A DNA stretch of 64,000 bases from Aromatoleum toluvorans (GTDB lineage Bacteria > Pseudomonadota > Gammaproteobacteria > Burkholderiales > Rhodocyclaceae): NCBI RefSeq assembly GCF_012910905.1, contig NZ_WTVN01000021.1, positions 1 through 64,000 on the forward strand, given 5' to 3'. The translations under genes and the position numbers were made by a program. The notes under the pieces are model-generated. The model was not told the origin of the DNA. It searched no databases and saw only the letters and a list, made by a program, of their open reading frames with translations. Of this stretch, positions 1-8,859 are shown in pieces. Each line of letters starts with the position of its first letter. Within the stretch, counting starts at the first letter, position 1.

Positions 1-6
1 CCCCAA

Positions 7-27
7 CCCTCCCCTTGAAGGGGAGGG
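7..27 (-). terminator. Hairpin downstream of rsmA, possible terminator
   Basis: An almost continuous palindrome (CCCTCCCCTT, one base, AAGGGGAGGG) sits 15 nt past the rsmA stop. On the minus strand it is followed by TTGGGG, so only a very short T stretch is visible before the window ends. It may end the lptD-surA-pdxA-rsmA transcript, or it may be a dispersed intergenic repeat of the kind common in GC-rich proteobacteria. Confidence 0.4.
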
Positions 28-42
28 AGTGACTGCGCCAGT

Positions 43-831
43 TCAGACGGGCGACGCACCCTTCCTCGCGACGTGGTTCGCGATAGCGACGTAGTCCGCG
101 ACCCCCAGCCGTTCGCCGCGCAGGCCTGGATCGAGCTCCAGCGCCGCGAAATCCGGCTCGTCGAGGAAGTCGCGCAGCGTGTTGCGCAGCGTCTTGCGCC
201 GCTGGCCGAACGCGGCCGCGACGATGCGCCCGAGCAGCGCCTCGTCCTGCGCGCCCAGCTTGTCGGGCGGCAGCGGCAGCATGCGCACGATGCTGGACGT
301 CACCTTCGGCGCCGGCCGGAAGGCCCCCGGCGGCACGTCGAAGAGCCGCGCCATGCGGAAGCGGTACTGCAGCATCACCGACAGCCGGCCGTACTCCTCG
401 GTGCCCGGCTCCGCCACCATGCGCATCACGACCTCCTTCTGCAGCATGAAGGTCATGTCCGTGACGCTGTCGGCGAAGGACGCGAGGTGGAACAGCAGCG
501 GCGTCGAGATGTTGTACGGCAGGTTGCCCACCACGCGCAGCGGCGCCCCGAGACGGCCGAAGTCGAACTTCAGCGCATCGCCCTCGTGGATCGTCAGCCG
601 TTCCGGCGCGTAGCGCTCCTTCAGCCGCGCGATCAGATCGCGGTCGATCTCGACCACGTGCATGTGGCCGAGGCGCTCCACCAGCGGATCGGTCATCGCC
701 GCCAGGCCCGGCCCGATCTCGACGATCGTGTCGCCTGCGGCCGGGCGGATCGCGTCGACGATCTTGCGGATGATGTTGGGGTCAGACAGGAAGTTCTGCC
801 CGAAGCGCTTGCGCGCGTGATGCTCGGTCAT
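43..831 (-). CDS. rsmA: 16S rRNA (adenine1518-N6/adenine1519-N6)-dimethyltransferase RsmA (KsgA)
   Basis: This 262-residue protein is the usual length for KsgA/RsmA. The enzyme uses S-adenosylmethionine to dimethylate two adjacent adenines near the 3' end of 16S rRNA during late 30S assembly. Seen: the N-terminal RFGQNFL motif (9-15), the SAM-binding EIGPG loop (38-42), the acidic VEID end of strand 2 (60-63), and the catalytic NLPY motif (103-106) typical of adenine-N6 methylases. It is the last gene of lptD-surA-pdxA-rsmA, starting 14 nt after pdxA, an order conserved in many proteobacteria. The first ATG fits the family N-terminus, so the start is secure. Confidence 0.97.
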   Translation of the reverse strand: MTEHHARKRFGQNFLSDPNIIRKIVDAIRPAAGDTIVEIGPGLAAMTDPLVERLGHMHVVEIDRDLIARLKERYAPERLTIHEGDALKFDFGRLGAPLRVVGNLPYNISTPLLFHLASFADSVTDMTFMLQKEVVMRMVAEPGTEEYGRLSVMLQYRFRMARLFDVPPGAFRPAPKVTSSIVRMLPLPPDKLGAQDEALLGRIVAAAFGQRRKTLRNTLRDFLDEPDFAALELDPGLRGERLGVADYVAIANHVARKGASPV

Positions 832-845
832 CGGAATCTCTCGAA

Positions 846-1829
846 TCAGGCGCGCGCGGCCGCCATCGCAATCGCCAGTTCCACTGCGGCAAACAGGCTC
901 CCGGGATCGGCCCTGCCCGTCCCCGCGAGATCCAGCGCCGTGCCGTGATCCACCGAGGTACGGATGATCGGCAGCCCCAGCGTCACATTCACGCCGCCGC
1001 CGAAGCTCGCATGCTTCAACACCGGCAAGCCCTGGTCGTGGTACATCGCCAGCACCGCGTCGCCCTGTTCCAGCGTGTGCGGCACGAACAGCGTGTCGGC
1101 CGGCAGCGGACCGGCGAGCCGCATGCCTTCGGCACGCAGCCTCTCCAGCACCGGCGTGATCACCTCGATCTCCTCGCGCCCCATGTGGCCGCCCTCGCCC
1201 GCATGCGGATTCAGCCCGGCGACGAGGATGCGCGGCGCCGCCAGACCGAAGTGCCGCACGAGATCGCCGTGCAGGATGCGCAGCGTCGCCTCCAGCAGCT
1301 CGCGTGTGATCGCTCCCGGCACCGCGGCGAGCGGCAGGTGCGTCGTCGCGAGCGCAACGCGCATGCCACCGCCGACCAGCATCATCACCACCAGCGGCGT
1401 GCCGGTGTGCTCGGCGAGATATTCGGTATGGCCGCTGAACGGCACGCCCGCGTCGTTGATCACGCCCTTGTGCACGGGGGCCGTCACCATGCCGGCGAAT
1501 TCCCCCCTACGGCAGCCCGCCAGCGCGCGATCGAGCAGCGCCAGCACGTAGGGCGCATTTGCCTTGTCGAGCACGCCTGCCTGCGCCGGCACGGCCAGGG
1601 GCAGATGCAGCACTTCCAGCGCGCCGTCTGGCGCCGTATCGCGCGCGGGATCGAAGGGCACGACTGCGACGTCGCCGGCGCGCGCGCGGATCAGCCCGAT
1701 GTCGCTCAGAATGACCGTGCGCGCGGGCCAGTTGCGCCCCGCCAGGTGCGCGCACAGCTCAGGCCCCACGCCGGCCGGCTCGCCGCTCGTGACGGCGAGG
1801 ACAGGCAAGCTCGCAGGCAACCCCGGCAC
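846..1829 (-). CDS. pdxA: 4-hydroxythreonine-4-phosphate dehydrogenase PdxA
   Basis: A 327-residue cytosolic NAD(P)-dependent enzyme of pyridoxal 5'-phosphate synthesis. It oxidises 4-phosphohydroxy-L-threonine, and the product decarboxylates to 3-amino-1-hydroxyacetone phosphate. Seen: the N-terminal [11 protein letters not shown] segment, the metal-binding region around TAPVHKG and [10 protein letters not shown], the [11 protein letters not shown] segment, and [12 protein letters not shown] near the C-terminus, all family hallmarks. The gene lies between surA (6 nt upstream) and rsmA, the conserved order, and is probably co-transcribed from the lptD promoter. Confidence 0.96.
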   Translation of the reverse strand: MPGLPASLPVLAVTSGEPAGVGPELCAHLAGRNWPARTVILSDIGLIRARAGDVAVVPFDPARDTAPDGALEVLHLPLAVPAQAGVLDKANAPYVLALLDRALAGCRRGEFAGMVTAPVHKGVINDAGVPFSGHTEYLAEHTGTPLVVMMLVGGGMRVALATTHLPLAAVPGAITRELLEATLRILHGDLVRHFGLAAPRILVAGLNPHAGEGGHMGREEIEVITPVLERLRAEGMRLAGPLPADTLFVPHTLEQGDAVLAMYHDQGLPVLKHASFGGGVNVTLGLPIIRTSVDHGTALDLAGTGRADPGSLFAAVELAIAMAAARA

Positions 1830-1835
1830 GCGGGC

Positions 1836-3155
1836 TTACTCCTTCTCCAGACGGTATTCGACGTAGGTCCGGTCGCGCAGCTGGCGCAGCCATTCCTCGA
1901 AGGCCTCGTCGGCCTTGCGCTCGCGCAGGGCGTTGCGCGCCGCGGCGCGCTTGCGCTCGTCGGTGACGTCCTGCATGCGGCGCTCCTCGACCTTGATCAG
2001 GTGCCAGCCGAACGGCGACTTGACCGGCGCGCTCACCTCGCCGGGCTTCAGCGCGTCCATCGCGTGCTCGAACTCGGGCACCGTGTCGCCCGGATTGACC
2101 CAGCCGAGGTCGCCGCCCTTGGCGGCCGACAGGTCGGCGGAGTTCACCTTAGCCAGCTCGGCGAAGTTGCCACCGTTGACGATGCGCTCGCGCAGGCCGT
2201 TCAGGCGGCTCTCGGCGTCGGCGTCCGACACGATCTCGGAGGTGCGGATCAGGATGTGGCGCGCATGGGTCTGCTGCATCTGCTGCGCGCCCGCGGCTGC
2301 GCCGCCGCGCTTCTCGACGAGCTTGACGATGTGCAGGCCGGCGGGGCTGCGCATGATCTTCGACACTTCGCCCGGCTGCATCTGGCGCACCGTATCGGCG
2401 AACAGCGTGGGTAGCCGGTCACGGCCGCGCCAGCCGAGGTCGCCGCCGCTCAGCCCGTCGGGCGCATCGGAATAGGACGCCGCGAGACGCCCGAAATCCT
2501 CGCCCGCGCGCAGGCGCTCGACGACGCTTTCGGCCCGCGCGAGCCGCTCCGACTGCTGCTGCATCGATGCCCCGTCGGGCACGCGCACGAGGATGTGCGC
2601 GACGTGGAATTCCTCGCCGGACAGCGCGTCGGCGTTGTTCGCGAGGAAGTTCTCGATCTCCGCGTCGGTCACGACGATACGGCTGTCCACTTCACGCTCG
2701 CGCAGGCGCGTGAGCAGGATCTCGGAACGGATCTGGTCGCGGAAGCGGTTCCACGTGATGCCGTCCTTCTCCAGCGCGAGGCGCAGGTCGGTCATGCTCA
2801 GGCGGTTGTTCTCGGCGATGCGGCCGATCGCCCGATCCAGCGTCGCATCGTCGACCTTGAGCGAGGTTTCCGCCGCCAGCTGCGTCTGTGCGCGTTCGAG
2901 CACCAGCCGCTCGAGCACCTGACGCTCGAACACGTCGGCTGGCGGCAGCGCCGTGCCCTGGCGGGCCAGCTGGCGCTGCGCCTGCTGGACACGCTCGCGC
3001 AGTTCCAGGGTCGTGATGACCTCGTTATTGACGACCGCGACGATGCGGTCGACCTCGACCGCACGCGACGGTGCCGCATGCGCGGGAAACAGCGCGGGAG
3101 CGCCGGCAAGACCGAGAATCAGGGCAAGGCACGGACGCGAGGGAATTCGGATCAT
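1836..3155 (-). CDS. surA: Periplasmic chaperone / peptidyl-prolyl isomerase SurA
   Basis: About 439 residues with an N-terminal signal peptide ending near PAHAAPS. The mature protein has a SurA N-domain (VDRIVAVVNNEVIT onward), two parvulin-type PPIase domains (HVAHILVR... and HARHILIR..., each with the GGDLGW motif) and a C-terminal helix. SurA escorts unfolded outer-membrane proteins, LptD among them, to the BAM complex, which fits its place directly after lptD. Two starts are possible. I chose the ATG at 3155, which gives a compact signal peptide. An ATG at 3194 would overlap the lptD stop as ATGA and add 13 residues before the n-region. Neither has a clear Shine-Dalgarno sequence. Confidence 0.93.
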   Translation of the reverse strand: MIRIPSRPCLALILGLAGAPALFPAHAAPSRAVEVDRIVAVVNNEVITTLELRERVQQAQRQLARQGTALPPADVFERQVLERLVLERAQTQLAAETSLKVDDATLDRAIGRIAENNRLSMTDLRLALEKDGITWNRFRDQIRSEILLTRLREREVDSRIVVTDAEIENFLANNADALSGEEFHVAHILVRVPDGASMQQQSERLARAESVVERLRAGEDFGRLAASYSDAPDGLSGGDLGWRGRDRLPTLFADTVRQMQPGEVSKIMRSPAGLHIVKLVEKRGGAAAGAQQMQQTHARHILIRTSEIVSDADAESRLNGLRERIVNGGNFAELAKVNSADLSAAKGGDLGWVNPGDTVPEFEHAMDALKPGEVSAPVKSPFGWHLIKVEERRMQDVTDERKRAAARNALRERKADEAFEEWLRQLRDRTYVEYRLEKE

Positions 3156-3190
3156 GGTCAGTAATGATGTGGAAGGGGGCTGCGTGAGAC

Positions 3191-5641
3191 TCATTCGGCG
3201 CCGAACACGCGGTTGGCAATGGGGTCGTTGATCTTCCCATAACCGGCGACGCTGCGCTTGAGCAGATTGAGCGGGCTGGTGCCGATGCTGGCGAGGTCGT
3301 TGAGTTCGAGCTGCACGAACATCGCCTCGGTCACGCGCTCCGGATTGGTGGCGAAGCGGTGCATCACGGTGCGCACCACCCAGCAGCCGCCATCGTACTC
3401 GATGCCCGCGATCGCCTCGGTGATGCGGTTTTCCTTCAGCGAGCGCGTCACGCGGCCCACGCCGTACCATCCGCCACCCAGCGGCCATTGGCCGGACAGG
3501 GCGAGATCCTGGATCCTGTCGCTCTCGTCCGCGAGCCGGCCGCGCGAATAGCGGTAGGACAGGTTCAGCGCCTTCGCGAAGTCCGGCTGGTAGCGCACGC
3601 CGAGGTTGAAGCGCTCGGTCTGGCTGTCGCGCGGGTTGTACTGCACGACCGAATCGAGCCAGGTCTTCTGCATCACGTAGCCGCTGAAGAGGCCCAGCAC
3701 GTCGGCACGTCGCCCGGTGCGCGGCACCTCGCCGGGCAGGGTCACACGCTGGTCCTCGAAGAAGAAACGCTGGCCCACGGTCGCGCGCATGCGCTCGGCA
3801 CCGGTCTCGGGGTCGATCAGGCGCGAGGTCACCGCTGCCGTGATCTGGTTCGCATCGGCGATGCGGTCGCCACCGGAATACTGGTTCTCGGAGAAGATCT
3901 GCGCGAGGCCGAAATCGTAGCGCGACGTATCGAACACCGGGATCTCGGACTGGTCGCGGAACGGCGTGTTGACGTAGAACAGGCGCGGCTCGAGCGTCTG
4001 CAGCAGGTTGCGCCCGAAGAGATCCGTGTCGCGCTCGAACAGCAGGCCGCTGTCGACGGAGAAGATCGGCATCGAACGGGTGAGCGAACGGCTGTTGCCG
4101 GCGAGGTCGCGGTCGAGGTCGTAGCGCGTGTAGTGCAGCCCGAGCTTGGGCGTGACGTAGTAACCGGCACGTTCGAAAGGCAGCGAGACCTGGGGGTAAA
4201 GCGTGAAGCGGCTGCCCTCGGGCACGTTCTCGTCGGGGTGCACGAACTGCACGTACTCGCCACGGAACGCGAAGGCCGAGCCACCGACCAGTTCCCCCCG
4301 ATTGGCGTTCAGCAGCAGCTGCGGCAGGCGGCGATAGAGTTCGCTGCCGGTCAGGGTCTGGTAGCTCTGCACGATCGCAGAGGCGTTCCACCAGTCGCTG
4401 GCGGCATAACTCAAGGTCCCCTGGCGCAGCAGGTTTGAGCGCGAGGAGAGGGAGATACGCGAGCTCAGATCCTCGAAATACTGCTTGTCCGACACGCCGT
4501 TCCAGTCGACCGACGCGAACAGGCTGGGCGTGATCACCTGCTGGTGCTGGAAGGACCCCAGCGCCCGGGACCCGCCCGTGACGTTGTCGGTCGGCATGTA
4601 TTCGACGCGGGCCTGGCCGTGCTGCGTCGGCGTCAGGTAGCGGAATTCGGTCGCGAGCTGTGCGCCGCGGCGGCCCATGATGCGCGGGGCGATCGTCGCA
4701 TCGTAGTTCGGCGCGATGTTCCAGTAGTACGGCACCGAGATATCGAGGCCGACCTTGTTCGACACGCCGAACGTCGGCGCCAGGAAGCCCGACTGGCGCT
4801 GACCGACGAGCGGGAACTCGGCCCAGGGCCACCACAGCATCGGGGCGTCCTTGAACACCAGCGTGGCGTTCTGAGCCGTGCCGAGCCCGCGGTCGTAGTC
4901 GAGCTGCAGGTCGTTCGCCTTCAGGTACCAGTCCGGATCGCTCGCCTCGCAGGTCGACCAGGTCGCGTTCTTCAGGCGGTACTGGTTTTCGCCTTCGAAG
5001 TACAGCACGTCGGCCGAACCGCCCCCCGAAACCTCGCGCGGCGTCTCGCCGGGTTGCGCCGGTTCGGTCGACAGGCGCTTGATGCGGTAGGTCGGCGAAT
5101 CGAACGCACCGACCTGCTCCTCGAGCTTGAGCCGCGCCTCCGGTCCGCTCATGCTGTCCTCTCCGCGCAGGAGCCGCACATTGCCCTCGGCATGGGCCTC
5201 GTCGTCCAGCTCGCGGTAGGTCAGCTTGTCCGCGGAAAGCAGCAGATCGTCGCGCTGCAGCTCGGCCTCGCCCTCGGCAAGCAGCTCCACCGAGCGCGTG
5301 CCGCGGATGCGCTGGGCACGCACTTCGGTCGCGCCCGCAGGCAGCGCGGCCGCCGCCTGTTCGGGCGTCGCGGCAGCGGGTGCCTGCGCCCCAGCCGGCG
5401 CGGGAGGCGCGGCAGGCGCCTTCGCCGGTGCGGCAGGCCGCGCTCCCGCGGCAGGCCGGGCGGGCTCGGCCGACGGTTCCTGACGTACGCCGGCCGGAGC
5501 CGGTTTGGCCGGTGCACGCGGCGTGCCACCGCCCATCAGATCCGGCGACACGATCAGCGGCGGCAGTCCCGCCGCCAGGGCGGAGCCCGAGAAACAGCAC
5601 AACAGCAGCGGGATCACCCGCAGCTGGGTCCTCAATCGCAT
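3191..5641 (-). CDS. lptD: LPS-assembly outer-membrane protein LptD
   Basis: An 816-residue beta-barrel protein that, with LptE, inserts lipopolysaccharide into the outer leaflet. Seen: signal peptide (MRLRTQ..., cleavage near ALAAG), an Ala/Pro-rich linker (about residues 35-95), the OstA/LptA-like beta-jellyroll domain (VRAQRIRGTRSVELLAEGEAEL... onward), and then a long C-terminal barrel with many aromatic beta-hairpins (WWPWAEFPL, SGFLAPTFG). The reading frame stays open upstream of 5641, but the start there is the only one that yields a signal peptide, and GGAAAG lies about 13 nt before it. First gene of the lptD-surA-pdxA-rsmA operon, divergent from amgK across 114 bp. Confidence 0.95.
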   Translation of the reverse strand: MRLRTQLRVIPLLLCCFSGSALAAGLPPLIVSPDLMGGGTPRAPAKPAPAGVRQEPSAEPARPAAGARPAAPAKAPAAPPAPAGAQAPAAATPEQAAAALPAGATEVRAQRIRGTRSVELLAEGEAELQRDDLLLSADKLTYRELDDEAHAEGNVRLLRGEDSMSGPEARLKLEEQVGAFDSPTYRIKRLSTEPAQPGETPREVSGGGSADVLYFEGENQYRLKNATWSTCEASDPDWYLKANDLQLDYDRGLGTAQNATLVFKDAPMLWWPWAEFPLVGQRQSGFLAPTFGVSNKVGLDISVPYYWNIAPNYDATIAPRIMGRRGAQLATEFRYLTPTQHGQARVEYMPTDNVTGGSRALGSFQHQQVITPSLFASVDWNGVSDKQYFEDLSSRISLSSRSNLLRQGTLSYAASDWWNASAIVQSYQTLTGSELYRRLPQLLLNANRGELVGGSAFAFRGEYVQFVHPDENVPEGSRFTLYPQVSLPFERAGYYVTPKLGLHYTRYDLDRDLAGNSRSLTRSMPIFSVDSGLLFERDTDLFGRNLLQTLEPRLFYVNTPFRDQSEIPVFDTSRYDFGLAQIFSENQYSGGDRIADANQITAAVTSRLIDPETGAERMRATVGQRFFFEDQRVTLPGEVPRTGRRADVLGLFSGYVMQKTWLDSVVQYNPRDSQTERFNLGVRYQPDFAKALNLSYRYSRGRLADESDRIQDLALSGQWPLGGGWYGVGRVTRSLKENRITEAIAGIEYDGGCWVVRTVMHRFATNPERVTEAMFVQLELNDLASIGTSPLNLLKRSVAGYGKINDPIANRVFGAE

Positions 5642-5755
5642 ATCGCGCAAAGCGCTTTCCCCAATCCTGGATTCATCGCCGACGGCCCGTGCCCGGCACG
5701 GTCCCGGCCTTTTGATAAACTCGCGGATTTTACACGAAGCGTCGCGGAGAACCCG

Positions 5756-6760
5756 GTGCAAAGACTCGCCCAACTGAATGACTGGCTGACCACGCAACTG
5801 CCCGGCAAGGCCTTCGAACTGACTCCGGCGTCGGCAGATGCCAGCTTCCGCCGCTACTTCCGCGTGAACTTCGCCGACGGCAGCCCCAGCCGCATCGTCA
5901 TGGACGCCCCGCCCGAGCGCGAGGACTGCCGCCCCTGGCTGAAGGTCGAGGAGCTGTTCCGCGCCGCCGGCGCGCACGTCCCGGAAGTGCTCGCACAGGA
6001 CCTCGACCAGGGCTTCCTGCTGCTCTCCGACCTCGGCAGCACGACCTACCTCGCGGCACTGACCAAGGACAACGCCCCCCACCTCTACGCCGACGCCCTC
6101 GGCGCGCTGATCGCGATCCAGCGTGCGAGCCGGCCCGACGTACTACCCGAATACTCGCGCGAACTGCTGCTGCGCGAGCTGATGCTGTTTCCCGAGTGGT
6201 ACATCGGGCGCCACAAGGGCGTCACGCTCGACGACCGCCAGCGCGTCACGCTGATGGACACGTTCGACCGCATCCTCGAAGTGAACCTCGCCGAGCCGCA
6301 GGTGTTCGTGCATCGCGACTACCATTCGCGCAACCTGATGTACCTGCCCGACCAGGCCAACCCCGGCATCATCGACTTCCAGGACGCCGTGTACGGCCCG
6401 CTCACCTACGACCTCGCCTCCCTCTTCAAGGACGCCTACATCCACTGGGACGAGGAGTTCACCCTCGACATGCTCGCGCGCTACTGGGAAGCCGCGCGCC
6501 AACTGGGCCTGCCGGTGCGCGCCGACTTCTCCGACTTCCACCGCGACTACGAGTGGATGGGCGTGCAACGCCACATCAAGGTGCTGGGCATCTTCGCGCG
6601 CCTCTATCACCGCGACGGCAAGGACGGCTACCTGCGCGACATGCCGCTGGTGATGGACTACCTGCGCCGCGCCTGCAAGCGCTACCGCGACCTCGGGCCG
6701 CTGCTGAAGCTGCTGGACCGCCTCGATCCCGAACCGGTCGAAGTCGGCTACACCTTCTGA
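5756..6760 (+). CDS. amgK: N-acetylmuramate/N-acetylglucosamine anomeric kinase AmgK
   Basis: A 334-residue aminoglycoside-phosphotransferase-fold sugar kinase. In the family, AmgK phosphorylates the anomeric hydroxyl of MurNAc (or GlcNAc) so that MurU can make UDP-MurNAc, bypassing de novo synthesis and fosfomycin's target MurA. Seen: catalytic HRDYHSRN (His186, Asp188) and the metal-binding IIDFQDA (Asp207). The start is a GTG at 5756 with GGAGA 5 nt upstream; the frame is open further upstream but that part is antisense to lptD. The stop overlaps the next start as TGATG, so AmgK and MurU are translationally coupled. The name rests on this pairing as well as on motifs. Confidence 0.9.
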   Translation: MQRLAQLNDWLTTQLPGKAFELTPASADASFRRYFRVNFADGSPSRIVMDAPPEREDCRPWLKVEELFRAAGAHVPEVLAQDLDQGFLLLSDLGSTTYLAALTKDNAPHLYADALGALIAIQRASRPDVLPEYSRELLLRELMLFPEWYIGRHKGVTLDDRQRVTLMDTFDRILEVNLAEPQVFVHRDYHSRNLMYLPDQANPGIIDFQDAVYGPLTYDLASLFKDAYIHWDEEFTLDMLARYWEAARQLGLPVRADFSDFHRDYEWMGVQRHIKVLGIFARLYHRDGKDGYLRDMPLVMDYLRRACKRYRDLGPLLKLLDRLDPEPVEVGYTF

Positions 6761-7449
6761 TGCGCGCGATGATCCTCGCCGCCGGGCGTGGCGAACGCAT
6801 GCGCCCGCTGACGGACAGCTGCCCCAAGCCGCTGCTGCAGGCGGGCGGCAAGCCGCTGATCGTGTGGCACATCGAGCGCCTGCGCGACGCCGGCTTCAGC
6901 GACATCGCGATCAACCACGCCCACCTCGGCACGATGATCGAGGCCGCGCTGGGCGACGGCGGCGCCTTCGGCGTGCGCATCCGCTACTCGCCCGAAGCCG
7001 AGGCGCTGGAGACCGCCGGCGGCATCCGCCAGGCGTTGCCGCTGCTGGGCGACGTTCCCTTCCTGGTCGTGAACGGCGACGTCTTCTGCGACGCCGCGCT
7101 CGCCCCCCTGCGCGACCGGGCCGCCACACTTTCGGCCGACGGCGACCTCGCCCACCTGCTGATGGTGCCCAATCCCGAGCACCACCCGGCCGGCGACTTC
7201 CATCTCGCCGATGGCCGCCTCCACCGCGACGGCGAACCGCGCCTCACCTTCTCCGGGATCGGCGTCTACCACCCCGCCCTCTTCGCCGCCATCACCCCGG
7301 GCAACCGCGCCGCCCTCGGCCCGCTGCTGCGCGACGCGATGGACGCCGGACGCGTGAGCGGCGCCCTGCACACCGGCTACTGGCTCGACGTCGGCACCCC
7401 GGCGCGGCTCGCCGAGCTCGATGTCCGGCTGCGTGGGATCCCCACCTGA
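6760..7449 (+). CDS. murU: N-acetylmuramate-1-phosphate uridylyltransferase MurU
   Basis: A 229-residue sugar-1-phosphate nucleotidyltransferase. MurU converts MurNAc-1-phosphate and UTP to UDP-MurNAc in the peptidoglycan-recycling bypass. Seen: the N-terminal nucleotide-binding signature [13 protein letters not shown] (6-18), followed by [13 protein letters not shown], the metal-binding NGD (105-107), and the [10 protein letters not shown] segment near the C-terminus. It is shorter than GlmU or RmlA and has no acyltransferase repeat. The start codon overlaps the amgK stop. A generic glucose- or mannose-1-phosphate nucleotidyltransferase is possible, but coupling to amgK favours MurU. Confidence 0.9.
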   Translation: MRAMILAAGRGERMRPLTDSCPKPLLQAGGKPLIVWHIERLRDAGFSDIAINHAHLGTMIEAALGDGGAFGVRIRYSPEAEALETAGGIRQALPLLGDVPFLVVNGDVFCDAALAPLRDRAATLSADGDLAHLLMVPNPEHHPAGDFHLADGRLHRDGEPRLTFSGIGVYHPALFAAITPGNRAALGPLLRDAMDAGRVSGALHTGYWLDVGTPARLAELDVRLRGIPT

Positions 7450-7494
7450 ACGCGCTCCGGCCGGTCCGGTCGAATCCGACACCAGCCCACATGC

Positions 7495-7500
7495 CATAAT
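7495..7500 (+). promoter_or_regulatory. Possible -10 element just upstream of pepP
   Basis: CATAAT lies six bases before the pepP ATG. If it is a sigma-70 -10 box, transcription would begin at or next to the A of the start codon, giving a leaderless message. No convincing -35 element is visible 17 bp upstream and there is no Shine-Dalgarno sequence before the ATG. Confidence 0.35.
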
Positions 7501-7506
7501 CTGCCG

Positions 7507-8859
7507 ATGAATACGTCCCTCGACCGCCTCACGTTCGACATCGCCCCCTTCCGCGCCCGCCGCGAGCGCCTGATTGCCCGCATGAACGCGTTCGGCGGCG
7601 GCATCGCGGTGGTGCCGACCGCCCCGGAATACGCGCGCAACCGCGACACCCACTATCCGTTCCGCTACGACAGCTACTTCCACTACCTCACGGGCTTCGG
7701 CGAACCCGAAGCGGTCGTCGTGCTGATCGGCGGCGACACGCCGAAGTCGATCCTCTTCTGCCGCGAAAAGAACGAGGAGCGGGAAATCTGGGAGGGCTAC
7801 CGCCACGGCCCCGACGCGGCGCACGCGCGCTTCGGCTTCGACGAGGCGTGGACCATCGGCGACCTCGACCAGCGCCTGCCCGACCTCATGGCCGGCCAGC
7901 CCGCGCTGTGGTGCAGCCTCGGCCACAACAACGACTGGGATGCCCGCGTGCTGCGCGCCCTCAACGCCGTGCGCGCCAATGCCCGCGCGGGCGCGATCCC
8001 GCCCCATGCGATCCGTGACGTGCGCGCCGAGCTCGACGAGATGCGCATCCTCAAGGACGCATCGGAACTCGCGCTCATGCGCCGCGCCGGCGAAATCTCC
8101 GGCGAAGCCCACCGCCGCGCGATGGCGGCGACGCGCCCCGGCCGCTTCGAATACGAGATCGAGGCGGAACTGATCCATCACTTCCGCCGCGCCGGCAGCC
8201 AGGCCCCGGCCTACCCGTCGATCGTCGCGAGCGGCGCCAACGCCTGCGTGCTGCACTACATCGAGAACGAGCGCCGCATGGAAGACGGCGAGCTGCTGCT
8301 GATCGACGCCGGCTGCGAACTCGACGGCTACGCCTCGGACATCACGCGCACCTTCCCGGTGAACGGGCGCTTCAGCGGCCCGCAGCGCGACATCTACGAA
8401 CTCGTGCTCGCCGCCCAGGCCGCCGCGAAGGCCACGATCCGTCCCGGCGCCCACTGGAACATGCCTCACGACGCCGCCGTCGAGGTGCTCGCGCAGGGCA
8501 TGCTCGACCTCAAGCTCCTCTCCGGCAGCCTCGCCGAAGTCCTCGAACTGGGCCACTACCGCCGCTTCTACATGCACCGCACCGGCCACTGGCTCGGCCG
8601 CGACGTGCACGACGCCGGCGAATACAAGCTCGACGGCGACTGGCGGCCGCTCGTGCCGGGCATGGTGCTCACGGTGGAACCCGGCTGCTACATCCGCCCC
8701 GCCGAAGGCGTGCCGGAAGCGTTCTGGAACATCGGCGTGCGCATCGAGGACGACGCGCTGGTCACCGACACCGGCTGCGAGTACCTCACCGAGTCGGCAC
8801 CGCGCTCGGTCGCCGACATCGAGGACGTCATGCGCGAGGCGATCGATGGCGCAGCATGA
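7507..8859 (+). CDS. pepP: Xaa-Pro aminopeptidase PepP
   Basis: A 450-residue metallopeptidase of the pita-bread (M24B) family that removes N-terminal residues preceding proline. Seen: an N-terminal AMP_N domain (RRERLIARMNAFGGGIAVV...) and a C-terminal catalytic domain with the dinuclear metal ligands in order: two Asp in LLIDAGCELDGYASDITRTF, His in HRTGHWLGRDVHD, Glu in LTVEPGCYI and Glu in VRIEDDALV. The 3' end overlaps ubiH by 14 nt; a pepP-ubiH pairing is also found in enterobacteria. No ribosome-binding site precedes the start (see the -10 element). Confidence 0.96.
   Translation: MNTSLDRLTFDIAPFRARRERLIARMNAFGGGIAVVPTAPEYARNRDTHYPFRYDSYFHYLTGFGEPEAVVVLIGGDTPKSILFCREKNEEREIWEGYRHGPDAAHARFGFDEAWTIGDLDQRLPDLMAGQPALWCSLGHNNDWDARVLRALNAVRANARAGAIPPHAIRDVRAELDEMRILKDASELALMRRAGEISGEAHRRAMAATRPGRFEYEIEAELIHHFRRAGSQAPAYPSIVASGANACVLHYIENERRMEDGELLLIDAGCELDGYASDITRTFPVNGRFSGPQRDIYELVLAAQAAAKATIRPGAHWNMPHDAAVEVLAQGMLDLKLLSGSLAEVLELGHYRRFYMHRTGHWLGRDVHDAGEYKLDGDWRPLVPGMVLTVEPGCYIRPAEGVPEAFWNIGVRIEDDALVTDTGCEYLTESAPRSVADIEDVMREAIDGAA

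Noticed and set aside
1836..5600. A continuous minus-strand frame suggesting an LptD-SurA fusion
   Set aside because: The upstream part is an alternative frame of lptD, not its protein. SurA has its own signal peptide at 3155, and LptD ends at 3191 in another frame.
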